From positions 1-64,000 of the forward strand of contig NZ_FOKG01000022.1 of NCBI RefSeq assembly GCF_900111885.1: a stretch of 64,000 bases of DNA. Direction: 5' to 3'. This document shows, piece after piece, positions 25,125 through 35,012 of the stretch (within the stretch, counting starts at the first letter, position 1; each line of letters begins with the position of its first letter). Source of the stretch: Amycolatopsis marina (lineage in GTDB: Bacteria > Actinomycetota > Actinomycetes > Mycobacteriales > Pseudonocardiaceae). The notes beneath the pieces were generated by a model. It saw only the letters and a list, made by a program, of their open reading frames with translations, searched no databases and had not been told where the DNA came from. The position numbers and the translations under genes are program-made.

Positions 25125-26285
25125 ATGGCGGAACGGTTCGGGAGCTACCAGAGCGAGATCTACCTGCAGGGATTCGGTGGTACGAAACCGGAGTTCTCCA
25201 CCGATGCCACCCGGCTCGAGTCCTCCGCTGAGGCACTGATGGAGCCGGGCCCGTTCTCCTACGTCGCGAGCGGAGCCGGATCCGGTTCGACCGTGCGGGC
25301 GAACCGCGAGGCGTTCGACCGCTGGAAGCTCGTGCCGCGGATGCTCACCGACTCCACCGATCGCGACCTCTCCACTTCCCTGCTCGGCACCCCGATGCCC
25401 GCGCCGGTCCTGCTCGCCCCGGTCGGGGTGCAGTCGATCGTGCACCCCGAAGCCGAACTCGCGACCGCGCGCGCCGCGGCGGAACTCGGCGTGCCGATGG
25501 TGCTGTCCACCGCGTCCTCGAAGACGATCGAGGAGGTCGCCGCGGCGAACGGGGCAGGGCCGAGGTGGTTCCAGCTGTACTGGCCGAACGATCCGGACGT
25601 CACCGCCAGCATCCTCAGCCGGGCGAAGAAGGCCGGCTACACAACCCTGGTGGTCACCCTGGACACGTGGACGCTGGGCTGGCGTCCCTGCGACCTCGAC
25701 CAGGCGTACCTGCCGTTCCTGGAGGGCGAGGGGGTGGCGATCCCGTTCTCCGACCCCGCCTTTCGCGCCCTGCTGGACAAGACGCCGGAGGAGGACAGTG
25801 CCGCGGCAATCCTGCGTTGGATCTTCATGGTGACCGGCACCGACCGCACCTGGCGGCAACTGCCGTTCCTGCGTGAGCACTGGGACGGCCCGATCGTGCT
25901 CAAGGGCATCCAGCATGTCGACGACGCCCGCAGGGCCGCCGACGCGGGGATGGACGGCGTCATCGTCTCCAACCACGGTGGCCGTCAGGTCGACGGAGCC
26001 GTCGCCGCACTGGACGTGCTGCCCGAGATCGCCACCGCGGTCGGGGATCGGATCGAGGTGCTGTTCGACTCCGGCGTGCGGACCGGTTCCGACGTGCTCA
26101 AGGCACTCGCTCTCGGGGCGAGCGCCGTGCTGCTGGGCAGGCCGTACGTGTACGGGCTCGCCCATGGCGGTGAAGCAGGGGTGCGGCACGTGCTGCGCTG
26201 CCTGCTCGCCGACTTCGACATCAGCATGGGCCTCTCCGGCAACCGCAGCGTGGGCCAGCTCTCGCCGAGCGTGCTGCGGCGGTAA
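25125..26285 (+). CDS. FMN-dependent 2-hydroxy-acid oxidase, lactate 2-monooxygenase-like
   Basis: A 386-residue TIM-barrel flavoenzyme oxidising an L-2-hydroxy acid. The signature SNHGGRQVDG carries the catalytic His and the substrate-binding Arg, and KGIQHVDDA supplies the flavin-contact lysine. LLAPVGVQSIVHPEAE and the internal insert (residues about 195-235) resemble lactate 2-monooxygenase more than plain lactate oxidase. It follows the GMC oxidoreductase by 114 bp, with a strong hairpin between. Oxidation of a sugar acid or hydroxy acid could link the two, but that is inference. Confidence 0.88.
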   Translation: MAERFGSYQSEIYLQGFGGTKPEFSTDATRLESSAEALMEPGPFSYVASGAGSGSTVRANREAFDRWKLVPRMLTDSTDRDLSTSLLGTPMPAPVLLAPVGVQSIVHPEAELATARAAAELGVPMVLSTASSKTIEEVAAANGAGPRWFQLYWPNDPDVTASILSRAKKAGYTTLVVTLDTWTLGWRPCDLDQAYLPFLEGEGVAIPFSDPAFRALLDKTPEEDSAAAILRWIFMVTGTDRTWRQLPFLREHWDGPIVLKGIQHVDDARRAADAGMDGVIVSNHGGRQVDGAVAALDVLPEIATAVGDRIEVLFDSGVRTGSDVLKALALGASAVLLGRPYVYGLAHGGEAGVRHVLRCLLADFDISMGLSGNRSVGQLSPSVLRR

Positions 26286-26318
26286 TCCGGTAGCGCGCGA
26301 CGCTATTGTGGACGAGGT

Positions 26319-29300
26319 ATGTCTACTCCCTCCCCGCTCGAGGCGCTGCGCTCCCGGCTGCCCGAGCTGATGCCCCGCGACGCGCACCGGCTGCGCAGGC
26401 GCATCGACGGTGCCCGCCGCCGCTCCCGCGACCAGAAGTCGATGGCCGGTCTGGTGGAGCAGATCTCCACCGACATCGACGCGGCCGAGCTGCGTGTCCG
26501 CAGCAGGAGGGAGTCCGTCCCGCGCATCGAGTACCCGGCGGAGCTGCCAGTCAGTGCCCGTCGCGAGGATCTCGCCGCGGCCATCCGGGACAACCAGGTG
26601 GTGATCGTCGCCGGGGAGACCGGGTCGGGCAAGACCACGCAGCTGCCCAAGATCTGTCTCGAACTCGGGCTGGGCATCCGCGGCCAGATCGGGCACACCC
26701 AGCCGCGCAGGCTCGCCGCTCGCACGGTGGCCGACCGCATCGCCAGCGAGCTCGGCACCGAACCGGGCTCCACCGTGGGCTACAAGATTCGCTTCACCGA
26801 CCACTCCGGGGACGACACGCTGGTCAAGGTGATGACCGACGGCATCCTGCTGGCGGAGATCCAGCAGGACCGGATGCTTCGGCAGTACGACACGATCATC
26901 ATCGACGAGGCCCACGAGCGCAGCCTCAACATCGACTTCCTGCTCGGCTACCTCAAGCAGCTCCTGCCGCGCAGGCCGGACCTGAAACTGATCATCACCT
27001 CGGCCACCATCGATCCGGAACGGTTCTCCAGGCACTTCGGCGACGCGCCGGTGGTCGAGGTCTCCGGCCGGACCTACCCCGTGGAGGTGCGCTACCGCCC
27101 GATCCTCGACCCGGACGACCCCGACGGTGACCCCGACCGGGATCAGGTGCAGGCGATCTGCGACGCCGTGGACGAGCTGGCCGCGGCGGGGCCGGGCGAC
27201 GTGCTGGTCTTCCTTTCCGGTGAAAGGGAGATTCGCGACGCGGCCGATGCGCTGTCCAAACAGGACTTGCGGGACACCGAGATCCTGCCGCTGTACGCTC
27301 GGCTGTCCTCCGCCGATCAGCACCGGGTCTTTCAGCGACATCGTTCGCGCCGCAGGATCGTGCTCGCCACCAACGTCGCCGAGACCTCGCTGACGGTGCC
27401 CGGCATCAAGTACGTGATCGACCCGGGTACCGCGCGTATCTCCCGCTACAGCCACCGAACGAAGGTGCAGCGGCTGCCGATCGAACCCGTCTCGCAGGCT
27501 TCGGCGAACCAGCGCAAGGGCCGCTGCGGCCGTACCTCCGACGGCATCTGCATCCGGCTCTACTCCGAGGCCGACTTCGAGTCCCGCCCCGAGTTCACCG
27601 ACCCGGAGATCCTGCGCACGAACCTCGCCTCGGTCATCCTGCAGATGACCTCGCTCGGCCTGGGTGATCTCGCCGGGTTCCCGTTCGTCGAGCCGCCTGA
27701 CCGCAGGCAGATCACCGACGGGGTGAACCTGCTGCTGGAACTGCACGCCCTCGAACCAGGACAGACGGGCGCGGGACGGCGGCTGACACCGATCGGGCGA
27801 AAGCTCGCCCAGTTGCCGGTCGACCCACGGCTCGGCCGGATGGTGCTGGAGGCGGACAGCAACGGGTGTGTCCGCGAGGTCATGATCATCGCGGCCGCTC
27901 TGTCTATTCAGGACCCGCGAGAGCGGCCCGCGGAGAAACAGCAGGCCGCCGACCAGCTGCACGCTCGGTTCGCTGACAAGAACTCCGACTTCCAGGCATA
28001 TCTGAACCTCTGGGAGTACCTGACCGAGCGGCAACGCGAGCTCTCCGGCAACCAGTTCCGCAAGCTCTGCAAGGCGGAGTACCTGAACTACCTGCGGGTG
28101 CGGGAGTGGCAGGACATCTTCAGCCAGTTGCGCAGGCTGGCCAAACAGCTCGGCGTGACCCTGAATTCCGAGCCGGCGGACTTTCAGCGGGTGCACACCG
28201 CGCTGATCGCCGGGATGCTCTCGCACATCGGGCTCAAGGACCCGGCCAAGGGCGACTACCTGGGCGCGCGCGGCACGCGTTTCGCGGTGTTCCCCGGTTC
28301 GGCGCTGTTCAAGAAGCAGCCCCGGTGGGTGATGGCGGCCGAACTGGTGGAGACCTCCCGGCTCTGGGCGCGGGTCGCGGCCCGGATCGAGCCCGAGTGG
28401 GTGGAGCCACTGGCGGAGCACGTGCTCAAGCGCACCTACTCGGAGCCGCACTGGGAGCGCAAGCAGGGCGCGGTGATGGCCATGGAGAAGGTGACGCTGT
28501 ACGGCGTCCCCCTCGTGGCCGGCCGCAAGGTCAACTACGGCCGCATCGACCCGGAGGTCTCCAGGGAGCTGTTCATCCGGCACGCACTCGTCGAGGGTGA
28601 CTGGGAGACCCGGCACCGGTTCTTCCACGAGAACAGAGCGCTGCTCGACGAGGTGGAGAGCCTGGAGCACCGGGCCCGCCGTCGCGACATCCTGGTGGAC
28701 GACGAGACACTGTTCGACTTCTACGACCAGCGGGTCGGCGCCGAGGTGGCGTCCGCGCGGCACTTCGACTCGTGGTGGAAGAAGACCCGGCGTGAGCAGC
28801 CGGACCTGCTCAGCTTCGAGAAGTCGATGCTGATCAACGAGACCGCGGGCGCGGTGACCGAGTCGGACTACCCGGACGAGTGGACGCAGGGTGCGCTGCG
28901 GTTCCCGCTGACCTACCAGTTCGAGCCGGGCAGCGACGCCGACGGGGTCACCGTGCACATCCCCGTCCAGGTGCTGAACCAGGTGAGTCCCGACGGTTTC
29001 GACTGGCAGGTGCCCGGTCTGCGCGAGGAACTGGCCACGGCACTCATCAGATCGCTGCCGAAGCAGATCCGCCGCACCGTCGTTCCCGCACCCGACCACG
29101 CGCGCCTCGCCCTCGACGGAGCCGGCCCAGGGGACGGCCCGCTTGCCGACGTTCTCGGCGATCGGCTCCGGCAGCTGCGCGGTGTGGTGATCCCGCCGGA
29201 TGCCTGGCGGCCGGACGAGGTGCCCGAGCACCTGCGGATCACCTTCCGCGTGGTCGATGCGAAAAACCGGAAACTGGCCGAGGGCAAGGATCTCGAGGCG

Positions 29301-30233
29301 CTCAAACGCGAGCTCAGTGGCGAGGTGCGGGCCACCATCTCCGCGGCCGCTGACAGCATCGAGCGCGGTGGGCTGCGCGGTCCCGGCTTCGGGGAACTGC
29401 CCGAGGTCTTCGAGACTTCACAGCGTGGCCATGCGGTGAAGGCGTACCCCGCACTGGTGGACGAGGGTGAGACCGTCGCGGTGCGGATGCTCGACAACCC
29501 GGCGCGCCAGCGGGCGCAGATGTGGGCCGGCACACGCAGGCTGCTGCGGCTGAGCCTGCCTTCACCGATGAAGTTCATCAACCGTAATCTCGGTAACCAG
29601 AGCAAGCTCGTACTCGGCCGGAACCCGCACGGCGGGGTCGCGGCGTTGCTGGAGGACTGCGTCGACGCCGCGGTGGACAAGCTGATGGCCGACAACGGCG
29701 GGCCGGCGTGGGACGACGCGGGCTTCGCCGTGCTGTTGGAGAAGGTCAGGGGCGAGTTGGGCCGCACCGTGCTCGACACCCTGCATGAGGTGGAGCGGGT
29801 GTTGCTGGCGGCACACGATGTCGAAGCCCGGCTCGAGGATCTTCCCCGCGGCCCATACGCCGAGTCGGTCGCGGACATTCGATCCCAGTTCGCCGGGCTG
29901 GTACGTCCGGGATTCGTCACGGAGGCCGGTGTCGCCCGACTGCCGGACGTGGTGCGGTACCTGCGCGGGATCGAACGACGGCTGGACAAGCTGCCCGGGG
30001 ACCTGCCACGCGATCTCGAACGACTGCGCGAGGTCGAGTGGCTCAGCCAGGAGTACCGCGCGGTGCTCGGCGCACTGCCGCCGGGGACACCGCCCAGTCC
30101 TGCGCTCGCCGAGATCCGCTGGATGATCGAGGAGTTGCGGATCAGCTTCTTCGCGCAGACCCTGCGCACCGCCTTCCCCGTCTCGGTCAAGCGGATCCTG
30201 CGGGCGATGGACAAGGCGGCCGCAGCGGGGTAG
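26319..30233 (+). CDS. hrpA: ATP-dependent RNA helicase HrpA
   Basis: A 1304-residue DEAH-box helicase acting on RNA or ribosomes in the cytoplasm. Motif I GETGSGKTTQLPK is near residue 100, motif II DEAHERS near 195, motif III SATID near 230, and the C-terminal QRKGRCGR motif VI is clear. The helicase-associated and OB-fold region follows, then the long DUF3418 tail typical of bacterial HrpA. Length is normal for this family (about 1300). A GACGAGG site precedes the ATG. The stop is 4 bp from the convergent PolA-like gene's stop. A very long open frame on the other strand is a codon-bias shadow. Confidence 0.96.
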   Translation: MSTPSPLEALRSRLPELMPRDAHRLRRRIDGARRRSRDQKSMAGLVEQISTDIDAAELRVRSRRESVPRIEYPAELPVSARREDLAAAIRDNQVVIVAGETGSGKTTQLPKICLELGLGIRGQIGHTQPRRLAARTVADRIASELGTEPGSTVGYKIRFTDHSGDDTLVKVMTDGILLAEIQQDRMLRQYDTIIIDEAHERSLNIDFLLGYLKQLLPRRPDLKLIITSATIDPERFSRHFGDAPVVEVSGRTYPVEVRYRPILDPDDPDGDPDRDQVQAICDAVDELAAAGPGDVLVFLSGEREIRDAADALSKQDLRDTEILPLYARLSSADQHRVFQRHRSRRRIVLATNVAETSLTVPGIKYVIDPGTARISRYSHRTKVQRLPIEPVSQASANQRKGRCGRTSDGICIRLYSEADFESRPEFTDPEILRTNLASVILQMTSLGLGDLAGFPFVEPPDRRQITDGVNLLLELHALEPGQTGAGRRLTPIGRKLAQLPVDPRLGRMVLEADSNGCVREVMIIAAALSIQDPRERPAEKQQAADQLHARFADKNSDFQAYLNLWEYLTERQRELSGNQFRKLCKAEYLNYLRVREWQDIFSQLRRLAKQLGVTLNSEPADFQRVHTALIAGMLSHIGLKDPAKGDYLGARGTRFAVFPGSALFKKQPRWVMAAELVETSRLWARVAARIEPEWVEPLAEHVLKRTYSEPHWERKQGAVMAMEKVTLYGVPLVAGRKVNYGRIDPEVSRELFIRHALVEGDWETRHRFFHENRALLDEVESLEHRARRRDILVDDETLFDFYDQRVGAEVASARHFDSWWKKTRREQPDLLSFEKSMLINETAGAVTESDYPDEWTQGALRFPLTYQFEPGSDADGVTVHIPVQVLNQVSPDGFDWQVPGLREELATALIRSLPKQIRRTVVPAPDHARLALDGAGPGDGPLADVLGDRLRQLRGVVIPPDAWRPDEVPEHLRITFRVVDAKNRKLAEGKDLEALKRELSGEVRATISAAADSIERGGLRGPGFGELPEVFETSQRGHAVKAYPALVDEGETVAVRMLDNPARQRAQMWAGTRRLLRLSLPSPMKFINRNLGNQSKLVLGRNPHGGVAALLEDCVDAAVDKLMADNGGPAWDDAGFAVLLEKVRGELGRTVLDTLHEVERVLLAAHDVEARLEDLPRGPYAESVADIRSQFAGLVRPGFVTEAGVARLPDVVRYLRGIERRLDKLPGDLPRDLERLREVEWLSQEYRAVLGALPPGTPPSPALAEIRWMIEELRISFFAQTLRTAFPVSVKRILRAMDKAAAAG

Positions 30234-30237
30234 CGGC

Positions 30238-31932
30238 CTATTTGGCGTCGGCATAAGTTCCAACTACCGCGATGTGCAGCGGGAAGCGCACCGGGCAGGA
30301 GGCGCCGAAGACCAGTTCGGCGGTCTCCCGCACCGACTCCTCGACACAGGTGCTCACCGTGTCCGCCAGCTCCGTCGGCGTATGCACCAGCACTTCGTCG
30401 TGCTGAAAGAACACCAGGTGCGCGGGCGGCGGGAGTCGTCTGCGCAGGGTGGCCAGCAGCACCGCGGTCCAGTCCGCCGCGCTCGCCTGGACCACGAAGT
30501 TGCGGGTGAAGCGTCCCCAGTCCCGTGCGGCCCTGCGAGCCCTGTCCGCGCCGGCGAGGTCGTCGACCGTGCCCCCGGTGAGCGCGCGCCAGGCCGCGGA
30601 CGGGTCGGGGGAGGTGCGGCCGAGTCGGGACCGGACCCGCTCGCCGCGTTCTCCTGCCAGCGCAACATGCTCTACATAGGACACCGCGTCCGGGAACCGC
30701 TGGCGGAGCACTGCGAGCAGGGCTGCGGCCTCGCCCGCGGTCCCGCCGTACATCGCCGAGAGCATCGCGATCTTCGCCCTCGACCGGTCGTCCCGGTCGT
30801 CGAAGGCGGCGGCGGGCAGCGCACCGCCGGAGAACATCACCTCCGCGAGACTGTCGTAGAGGTCGCTGGCGGCCGACACCTCGGCGAGCCGCCTGTCGCC
30901 GGACAGCGCGGCAAGGACCCGTGGTTCCAGCTGTGCCGCGTCCGCCACCACGAGCCGCCATCCCGGGTCGGCCCGCACACAACTCCGCAGAGTCCGGGGA
31001 ATCTGCAGGGCCGCCCCGCCCCGGCTGGCCCAGCGTCCCGACACCACTCCGCCCACCACGTACACCGGCCGGAACCGGTTGTCCCGGACCCAGCCGTCGA
31101 GCCAGGCCCAGCCGTGCGCCGAGTGCAGCCGCGCCAGCTCCTTGTACTCCAGCAGGGGAGCGACGGCGGGATGGTCGACTCGCCGAAGTACGTGTGCCCT
31201 GGCCGAGGGCACCTCGATGCCCGCCCTGCCGAACGCGCGCACCACGCTCGCCGGAGCGTCCGGGTTCACCTGCCTGCCGTCGAAGGCGTCCTGGATACGT
31301 TCGGCGAGCCGGGCGAGTGTGCGCGGCCGCTGGCCAGCGGGGACCCGCGGACCGAGCAGTTCGGTGAGGAGTTCGTCGTGCAGATCCGCCCGCCATGGCA
31401 GGCCGTCGGCCGACATCTCGGCCGCCGCCAGCGCACTGGCCGACTCGGCGGCGACCAGCAGCCGGATCCGTTCGGGGTGGTCGGTCCGCTCGATCCGCCG
31501 CCGCTGCTCGGCGAGCACGGTCGCGGCCGCGTCGAGCACCGCGACGTCGCGGGGAAGCCCCGCGCCACGCGGGTCGAACAGGGCAGGCTGGTCGTCGAGG
31601 TGCGCCTCGCTGTCCGGCGGCGGTGGCAGGCCGACCGCCCTGGCGTAGGCGCCTGCCAGCCCGCGCGGCTCGCCGTGCCTGCCCTCGTACGCGAGCAGCA
31701 GGCCCTCGGTGAGGGTGAGGTCGTGGCAGCGGCGCACCCGGATCCCCGCCTGCAACAGCACCGGATAGTCCTGCTCGACCGAGGTGAAGATCCAGCGGGG
31801 AGCGTGATCTCGCTCCCACTCTTCTGCGCGAACGCATAGCTCGGCGATCCCCACACCACGGAGATCCGGCAGGTCAGCAGGCCCGCGCAGGGAGTAGACG
31901 CCGTCTGATTCACGGGCCACGATGATGTGCAC
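30238..31932 (-). CDS. PolA-like 3'-5' exonuclease/DNA polymerase, actinobacterial type
   Basis: A roughly 564-residue DNA polymerase A-family protein, shorter than normal PolA and lacking the 5' nuclease domain. Polymerase motif A appears as VVADAAQLEPRVL (catalytic Asp kept), motif B as RSRAKIAMLSAMYGG, and motif C as QHDEVLVHT (catalytic Asp and Glu kept). The N-terminal part is exonuclease-like, but I could not see a full DEDD set. Known actinobacteria carry such a second PolA-like protein, thought to act in DNA repair. The start is uncertain: GTG at 31932 begins at the first beta strand; GTG at 31956 is also in frame; neither has a good ribosome site. Confidence 0.85.
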   Translation of the reverse strand: MHIIVARESDGVYSLRGPADLPDLRGVGIAELCVRAEEWERDHAPRWIFTSVEQDYPVLLQAGIRVRRCHDLTLTEGLLLAYEGRHGEPRGLAGAYARAVGLPPPPDSEAHLDDQPALFDPRGAGLPRDVAVLDAAATVLAEQRRRIERTDHPERIRLLVAAESASALAAAEMSADGLPWRADLHDELLTELLGPRVPAGQRPRTLARLAERIQDAFDGRQVNPDAPASVVRAFGRAGIEVPSARAHVLRRVDHPAVAPLLEYKELARLHSAHGWAWLDGWVRDNRFRPVYVVGGVVSGRWASRGGAALQIPRTLRSCVRADPGWRLVVADAAQLEPRVLAALSGDRRLAEVSAASDLYDSLAEVMFSGGALPAAAFDDRDDRSRAKIAMLSAMYGGTAGEAAALLAVLRQRFPDAVSYVEHVALAGERGERVRSRLGRTSPDPSAAWRALTGGTVDDLAGADRARRAARDWGRFTRNFVVQASAADWTAVLLATLRRRLPPPAHLVFFQHDEVLVHTPTELADTVSTCVEESVRETAELVFGASCPVRFPLHIAVVGTYADAK

Positions 31933-32019
31933 AGACGTGATTCTGCGCGTCGGCACCGACAGTGCTCGACCAGAGGCCTAGCTGCTCAGCCGGTGGTTCG
32001 GATACTGTCAATCAGCGTT

Positions 32020-32039
32020 CATACCGCCAGTACGGTATG
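32020..32039. promoter_or_regulatory. Palindromic operator before the acyl-CoA synthetase
   Basis: CATACCG and CGGTATG are perfect 7-bp arms around a 6-bp spacer, 49 bp before the start of the synthetase. The form suits a TetR-family repressor. No such gene is adjacent. Confidence 0.55.
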
Positions 32040-32088
32040 GATGCCGCGATGATGCGCTCTCGGCCGCAGCAGCAACGGAGGTGCCCGG

Positions 32089-33732
32089 ATGAGAAACCCG
32101 TCCAGCGTGACAGCGGTGACCGAGAAGGCGGCCGAGACCGCCCGCAGTATCCGAGTCATGTGGCAGGCGGGCCTGGTGCCCTTTCCCCGCCTCGACGAGG
32201 GCCTGCGGTCGCTGGTCGCCGTGCGCAAGTTCGGCCCGTTCGCCGGCTCGACCCAGATCGCCGCGCGACGGGACTCCACCGCCGTCGGTCTGGTGGACGA
32301 ACTCGGGCCTCTCACCTTCAAACAGCTCGACCTGCGCTCCAACGCCCTCGCCAGGGCCTGGTCGGAGCGCGGGCTCACCCCGGGCTCGGTCATCGCGGCG
32401 CTGTGCCGGGACCACCGTGGGCTGGTCCTCGCGATGCTGGCCGCGGGGAAACTGGGTGCCCGCCTGCTGCTGATGAACACCGGGTTCGCCAAGCCGCAGC
32501 TGGCCGACGTCGCCAAACGGGAGAAGGTCGGCGCACTCGTCTACGACGAGGAGTTCACCGACCTGCTCGACGCCGTCGAGGGCCAAATCGACCGCTACCT
32601 CGCCTGGGTCGACCACGACAGCCCGGTCGCGCAGCGCCGGGATCCGGACATCCCGATCCTGGACGAGCTGATCGCCAGCAACGACGACCGGCCGCTGCCC
32701 GCACCGCGCAGGCCCGGCGGTTTCGTGCTGCTCACCAGCGGCACGACCGGCACCCCGAAGGGCGCCCCGCGCCCGCAGACCTCGCCGCTGCACTCCGCGC
32801 AGTTCCTCGACCGGGTTCCGCTGCGCGCGGGGGAGAGCACCTACATGGGGGCGCCGATCTTCCACGGCACCGGGCTGTCGCAGTTCATCCTCTCCTTCGC
32901 TCTCGGCTGCAAGGTCGTCATGCGCAGGCGGTTCGACCCGGAGGAGACCCTGCGCGGAGTGGAGGAGCACAAATGCACCGCCCTGGTGCTGGTGCCGACC
33001 ATGCTGCAACGCATCGTCGACCTCGACCCCGCGGTGCTCGCCAAGTACGACACGTCGTCACTGCGGATCGTGTTCGTGGCCGGTTCGGCCCTGTCGCCGG
33101 ACCTCGGCAACCGCGCGACCGCGCTCTTCGGCGAGGTCGTGCACAATCTCTACGGCTCGACCGAGGTCGCCGTCGCCACCGTGGCGACCCCGGAGGACTG
33201 GCGCAAGGCCCCCGGCACCGTCGGCAGGCCGCCAGTTGGCTGTCACGTCGCGCTCTACGACGAGAAGGGCCAGAAGATCACCGAGCCGAACGTCACCGGC
33301 CGGGTCTTCGTGGGCAGCGGCCTGAGCTTCGGCGGGTACACCGACGGGCGGAACAAGGAGATGATCGACGGGCTGCTCTCCAGTGGCGATGTGGGCCACT
33401 TCGACAACGACGGCCTGCTGTTCATCGACGGCCGGGACGACGAGATGATCGTCTCCGGTGGGGAGAACGTCTTCCCGATCGAGGTGGAGAACCTCCTGGT
33501 CGAGCGTCCCGACGTGCTCGAGGCGGCGGTCATCGGGGTGCCCGACAAGGAGTTCGGCCAGCGGCTGAAGGCCTTCGTGGTGCCAGCTGAGGGCGCGGAC
33601 CTCGACGCTGACACCCTGCGTGAGTTCGTCAAGTCGAACCTCGCCAGGTACAAGGTGCCGCGCGAGGTGGAGTTCCTGGACGAACTCCCCAGGAACGCGA
33701 CGGGCAAGCTGCTCCGGAACAAGCTCGTCTGA
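32089..33732 (+). CDS. Acyl-CoA synthetase (AMP-binding)
   Basis: A 547-residue adenylate-forming enzyme that activates a carboxylic acid, most likely a fatty acid, to its CoA thioester. The P-loop LLTSGTTGTPKGAPR, the YGSTEVA core motif, and the C-terminal hinge GRDDEMIVSGGENVFP and catalytic lysine NATGKLLRNKLV are all present. It lacks the FAAL-type insertion, so CoA ligation is expected, in contrast to the FAAL at 48837-50588. A palindromic operator lies upstream. Convergent with the XRE regulator, 21 bp between stops. Confidence 0.92.
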   Translation: MRNPSSVTAVTEKAAETARSIRVMWQAGLVPFPRLDEGLRSLVAVRKFGPFAGSTQIAARRDSTAVGLVDELGPLTFKQLDLRSNALARAWSERGLTPGSVIAALCRDHRGLVLAMLAAGKLGARLLLMNTGFAKPQLADVAKREKVGALVYDEEFTDLLDAVEGQIDRYLAWVDHDSPVAQRRDPDIPILDELIASNDDRPLPAPRRPGGFVLLTSGTTGTPKGAPRPQTSPLHSAQFLDRVPLRAGESTYMGAPIFHGTGLSQFILSFALGCKVVMRRRFDPEETLRGVEEHKCTALVLVPTMLQRIVDLDPAVLAKYDTSSLRIVFVAGSALSPDLGNRATALFGEVVHNLYGSTEVAVATVATPEDWRKAPGTVGRPPVGCHVALYDEKGQKITEPNVTGRVFVGSGLSFGGYTDGRNKEMIDGLLSSGDVGHFDNDGLLFIDGRDDEMIVSGGENVFPIEVENLLVERPDVLEAAVIGVPDKEFGQRLKAFVVPAEGADLDADTLREFVKSNLARYKVPREVEFLDELPRNATGKLLRNKLV

Positions 33733-33753
33733 ACGGACGTCTCGGAACCGGGT

Positions 33754-34695
33754 TCAGCTCCAGTCGATCCCGAACACACCGGGACCGAAGTCGAGGGCGA
33801 CCGCGTGGACGGCGTTCGTGCGGTCGACCCGGATGTCCCGGCGCATCGGTTCGGCGGTGGCCGTTCTGGAGTACTGGGTGCAGCGCGCGGGCATGATCCC
33901 GCTGTCGAAGCGGACTTCCAGCAGGTACTCGCGAACCGGCCTGCGGAACTCGCGGTAGTGGGTGTTGCGGCACTCCGGGAACGGCGGACCGTCGTTGCTG
34001 ACCGAGTACTCGATGAGGCAGGTCTCGCCCTTGTCGATGGCGCTGTCGAAGAGCAGTTCGGCGACGGTGACCCCGTGGTCGGCGTCCACCTCGACGCGTC
34101 CGACCGTGCAGTTGCGCTCGGCATGCAGCACGGGAGTGCCCGCGGCCGGGTCGTCCTGGCTGTAGACGAGTAGCCACCGGTCCTGGCGGCTGGTGCTCGC
34201 CTGAAAGACAGCGCGGGTCGTGACGGCGCGCTGCCCGCCGTCGGCCGCGATATCGCAGCGGTCGTGCAGGCTGACCAGGGCCAGCTGGTGGTGTTGTTCC
34301 AGTGCGTGCGGTGCGCCGACCCTGGCGAGCAGGGGTCGCAGCACCGTGTGCGCGAAGGCCAGCCCGTCGTCGGGCAGGGAGCTGCGCTTGCGCGAGTTGG
34401 TCCCGCGCGGGCGAGGCGGGGGCAACAGGCTGATCAGGGAGCCGGCGGGGATCTCCAGGATTTCCTCGAGCGCCTGTACGGCCGCTATCGAGCTCTGTCG
34501 TTCCGGCTGTCGCTTGCCGGACTGCCAGTAACTCAGCGCGGTCACACTCACCGAGACGCCCTGCCGTTGCAGCCGGGCCTGGATCCGGTCGAGGCTGAGT
34601 CCGCTGGCCGAGATCGCGGTTCGCAACGCCTCCGGAAACGATTCGCCGAACGGGGTACCACCGGCTTCCCGTCCGGTACCGGCACCCGACGTCAT
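33754..34695 (-). CDS. XRE-type helix-turn-helix regulator with unknown C-terminal domain
   Basis: A 313-residue protein. Residues about 18-88 are a Cro/CI-type helix-turn-helix (ALRTAISASGLSLDRIQARL, then VSVTALSYWQSGKRQPE). The remaining 220 residues are rich in beta strands and charged residues, with several cysteines, and match no sensor domain I recognise. No membrane segment. It is divergent from a secreted subtilase across a 317-bp gap holding an imperfect dyad (34742-34767) close to its own start. It may sense an intracellular signal and control itself or the protease. Confidence 0.85.
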   Translation of the reverse strand: MTSGAGTGREAGGTPFGESFPEALRTAISASGLSLDRIQARLQRQGVSVSVTALSYWQSGKRQPERQSSIAAVQALEEILEIPAGSLISLLPPPRPRGTNSRKRSSLPDDGLAFAHTVLRPLLARVGAPHALEQHHQLALVSLHDRCDIAADGGQRAVTTRAVFQASTSRQDRWLLVYSQDDPAAGTPVLHAERNCTVGRVEVDADHGVTVAELLFDSAIDKGETCLIEYSVSNDGPPFPECRNTHYREFRRPVREYLLEVRFDSGIMPARCTQYSRTATAEPMRRDIRVDRTNAVHAVALDFGPGVFGIDWS

Positions 34696-35012
34696 CTGAG
34701 TGTCAACCGCCCCGACTGTTGGTTCCCGCCGAGATCGGCGTTGGTAACGAACACGACAACGTTATCAGTGGTGACCGCCTGCACTTCCGCGTCGGAAGCG
34801 GCACTACCTCACTCTGACGAGGTGAATTACTCCGAATGGTCTAGTACTGGTAACTGTGAATCATTGCTTACTTGCGTTCCGCGGGATTGCATAACAGCAA
34901 GGCAACAGTGGCCGTTCCGACAGTCGAGGGGTCGGGGCCGCACCGTGACGATGCTGGGCCCGGCATGGAACTGGCTCCCGTTGCCGCCTGATGAACAGCG
35001 GAAAGGGAACCA
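34696..35012. promoter_or_regulatory. 317-bp divergent promoter region of XRE regulator and subtilase
   Basis: It holds an imperfect dyad, TGGTAACG (34742-34749) with CGTTATCA (34760-34767), one mismatch, 47 bp from the XRE start. The stretch 34780-34880 is more AT-rich than its surroundings and probably holds the subtilase promoter. A purine-rich ribosome site (GGAAAGGGAACC) precedes the ATG at 35013. No coding frame of its own. Confidence 0.5.

Noticed and set aside
25026..29231. A 1401-codon open frame on the minus strand opposite the FMN oxidase and hrpA
   Set aside because: It mirrors hrpA codons in high-GC DNA, has no domain or ribosome site, and its composition (many Arg, Gly, His, Val) is that of an antisense shadow.
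28913..31837. A 974-codon open frame on the minus strand covering the hrpA end and PolA-like gene
   Set aside because: The Arg/Gly/Ala-rich sequence has no motif; the PolA-like protein in another frame has all polymerase motifs.
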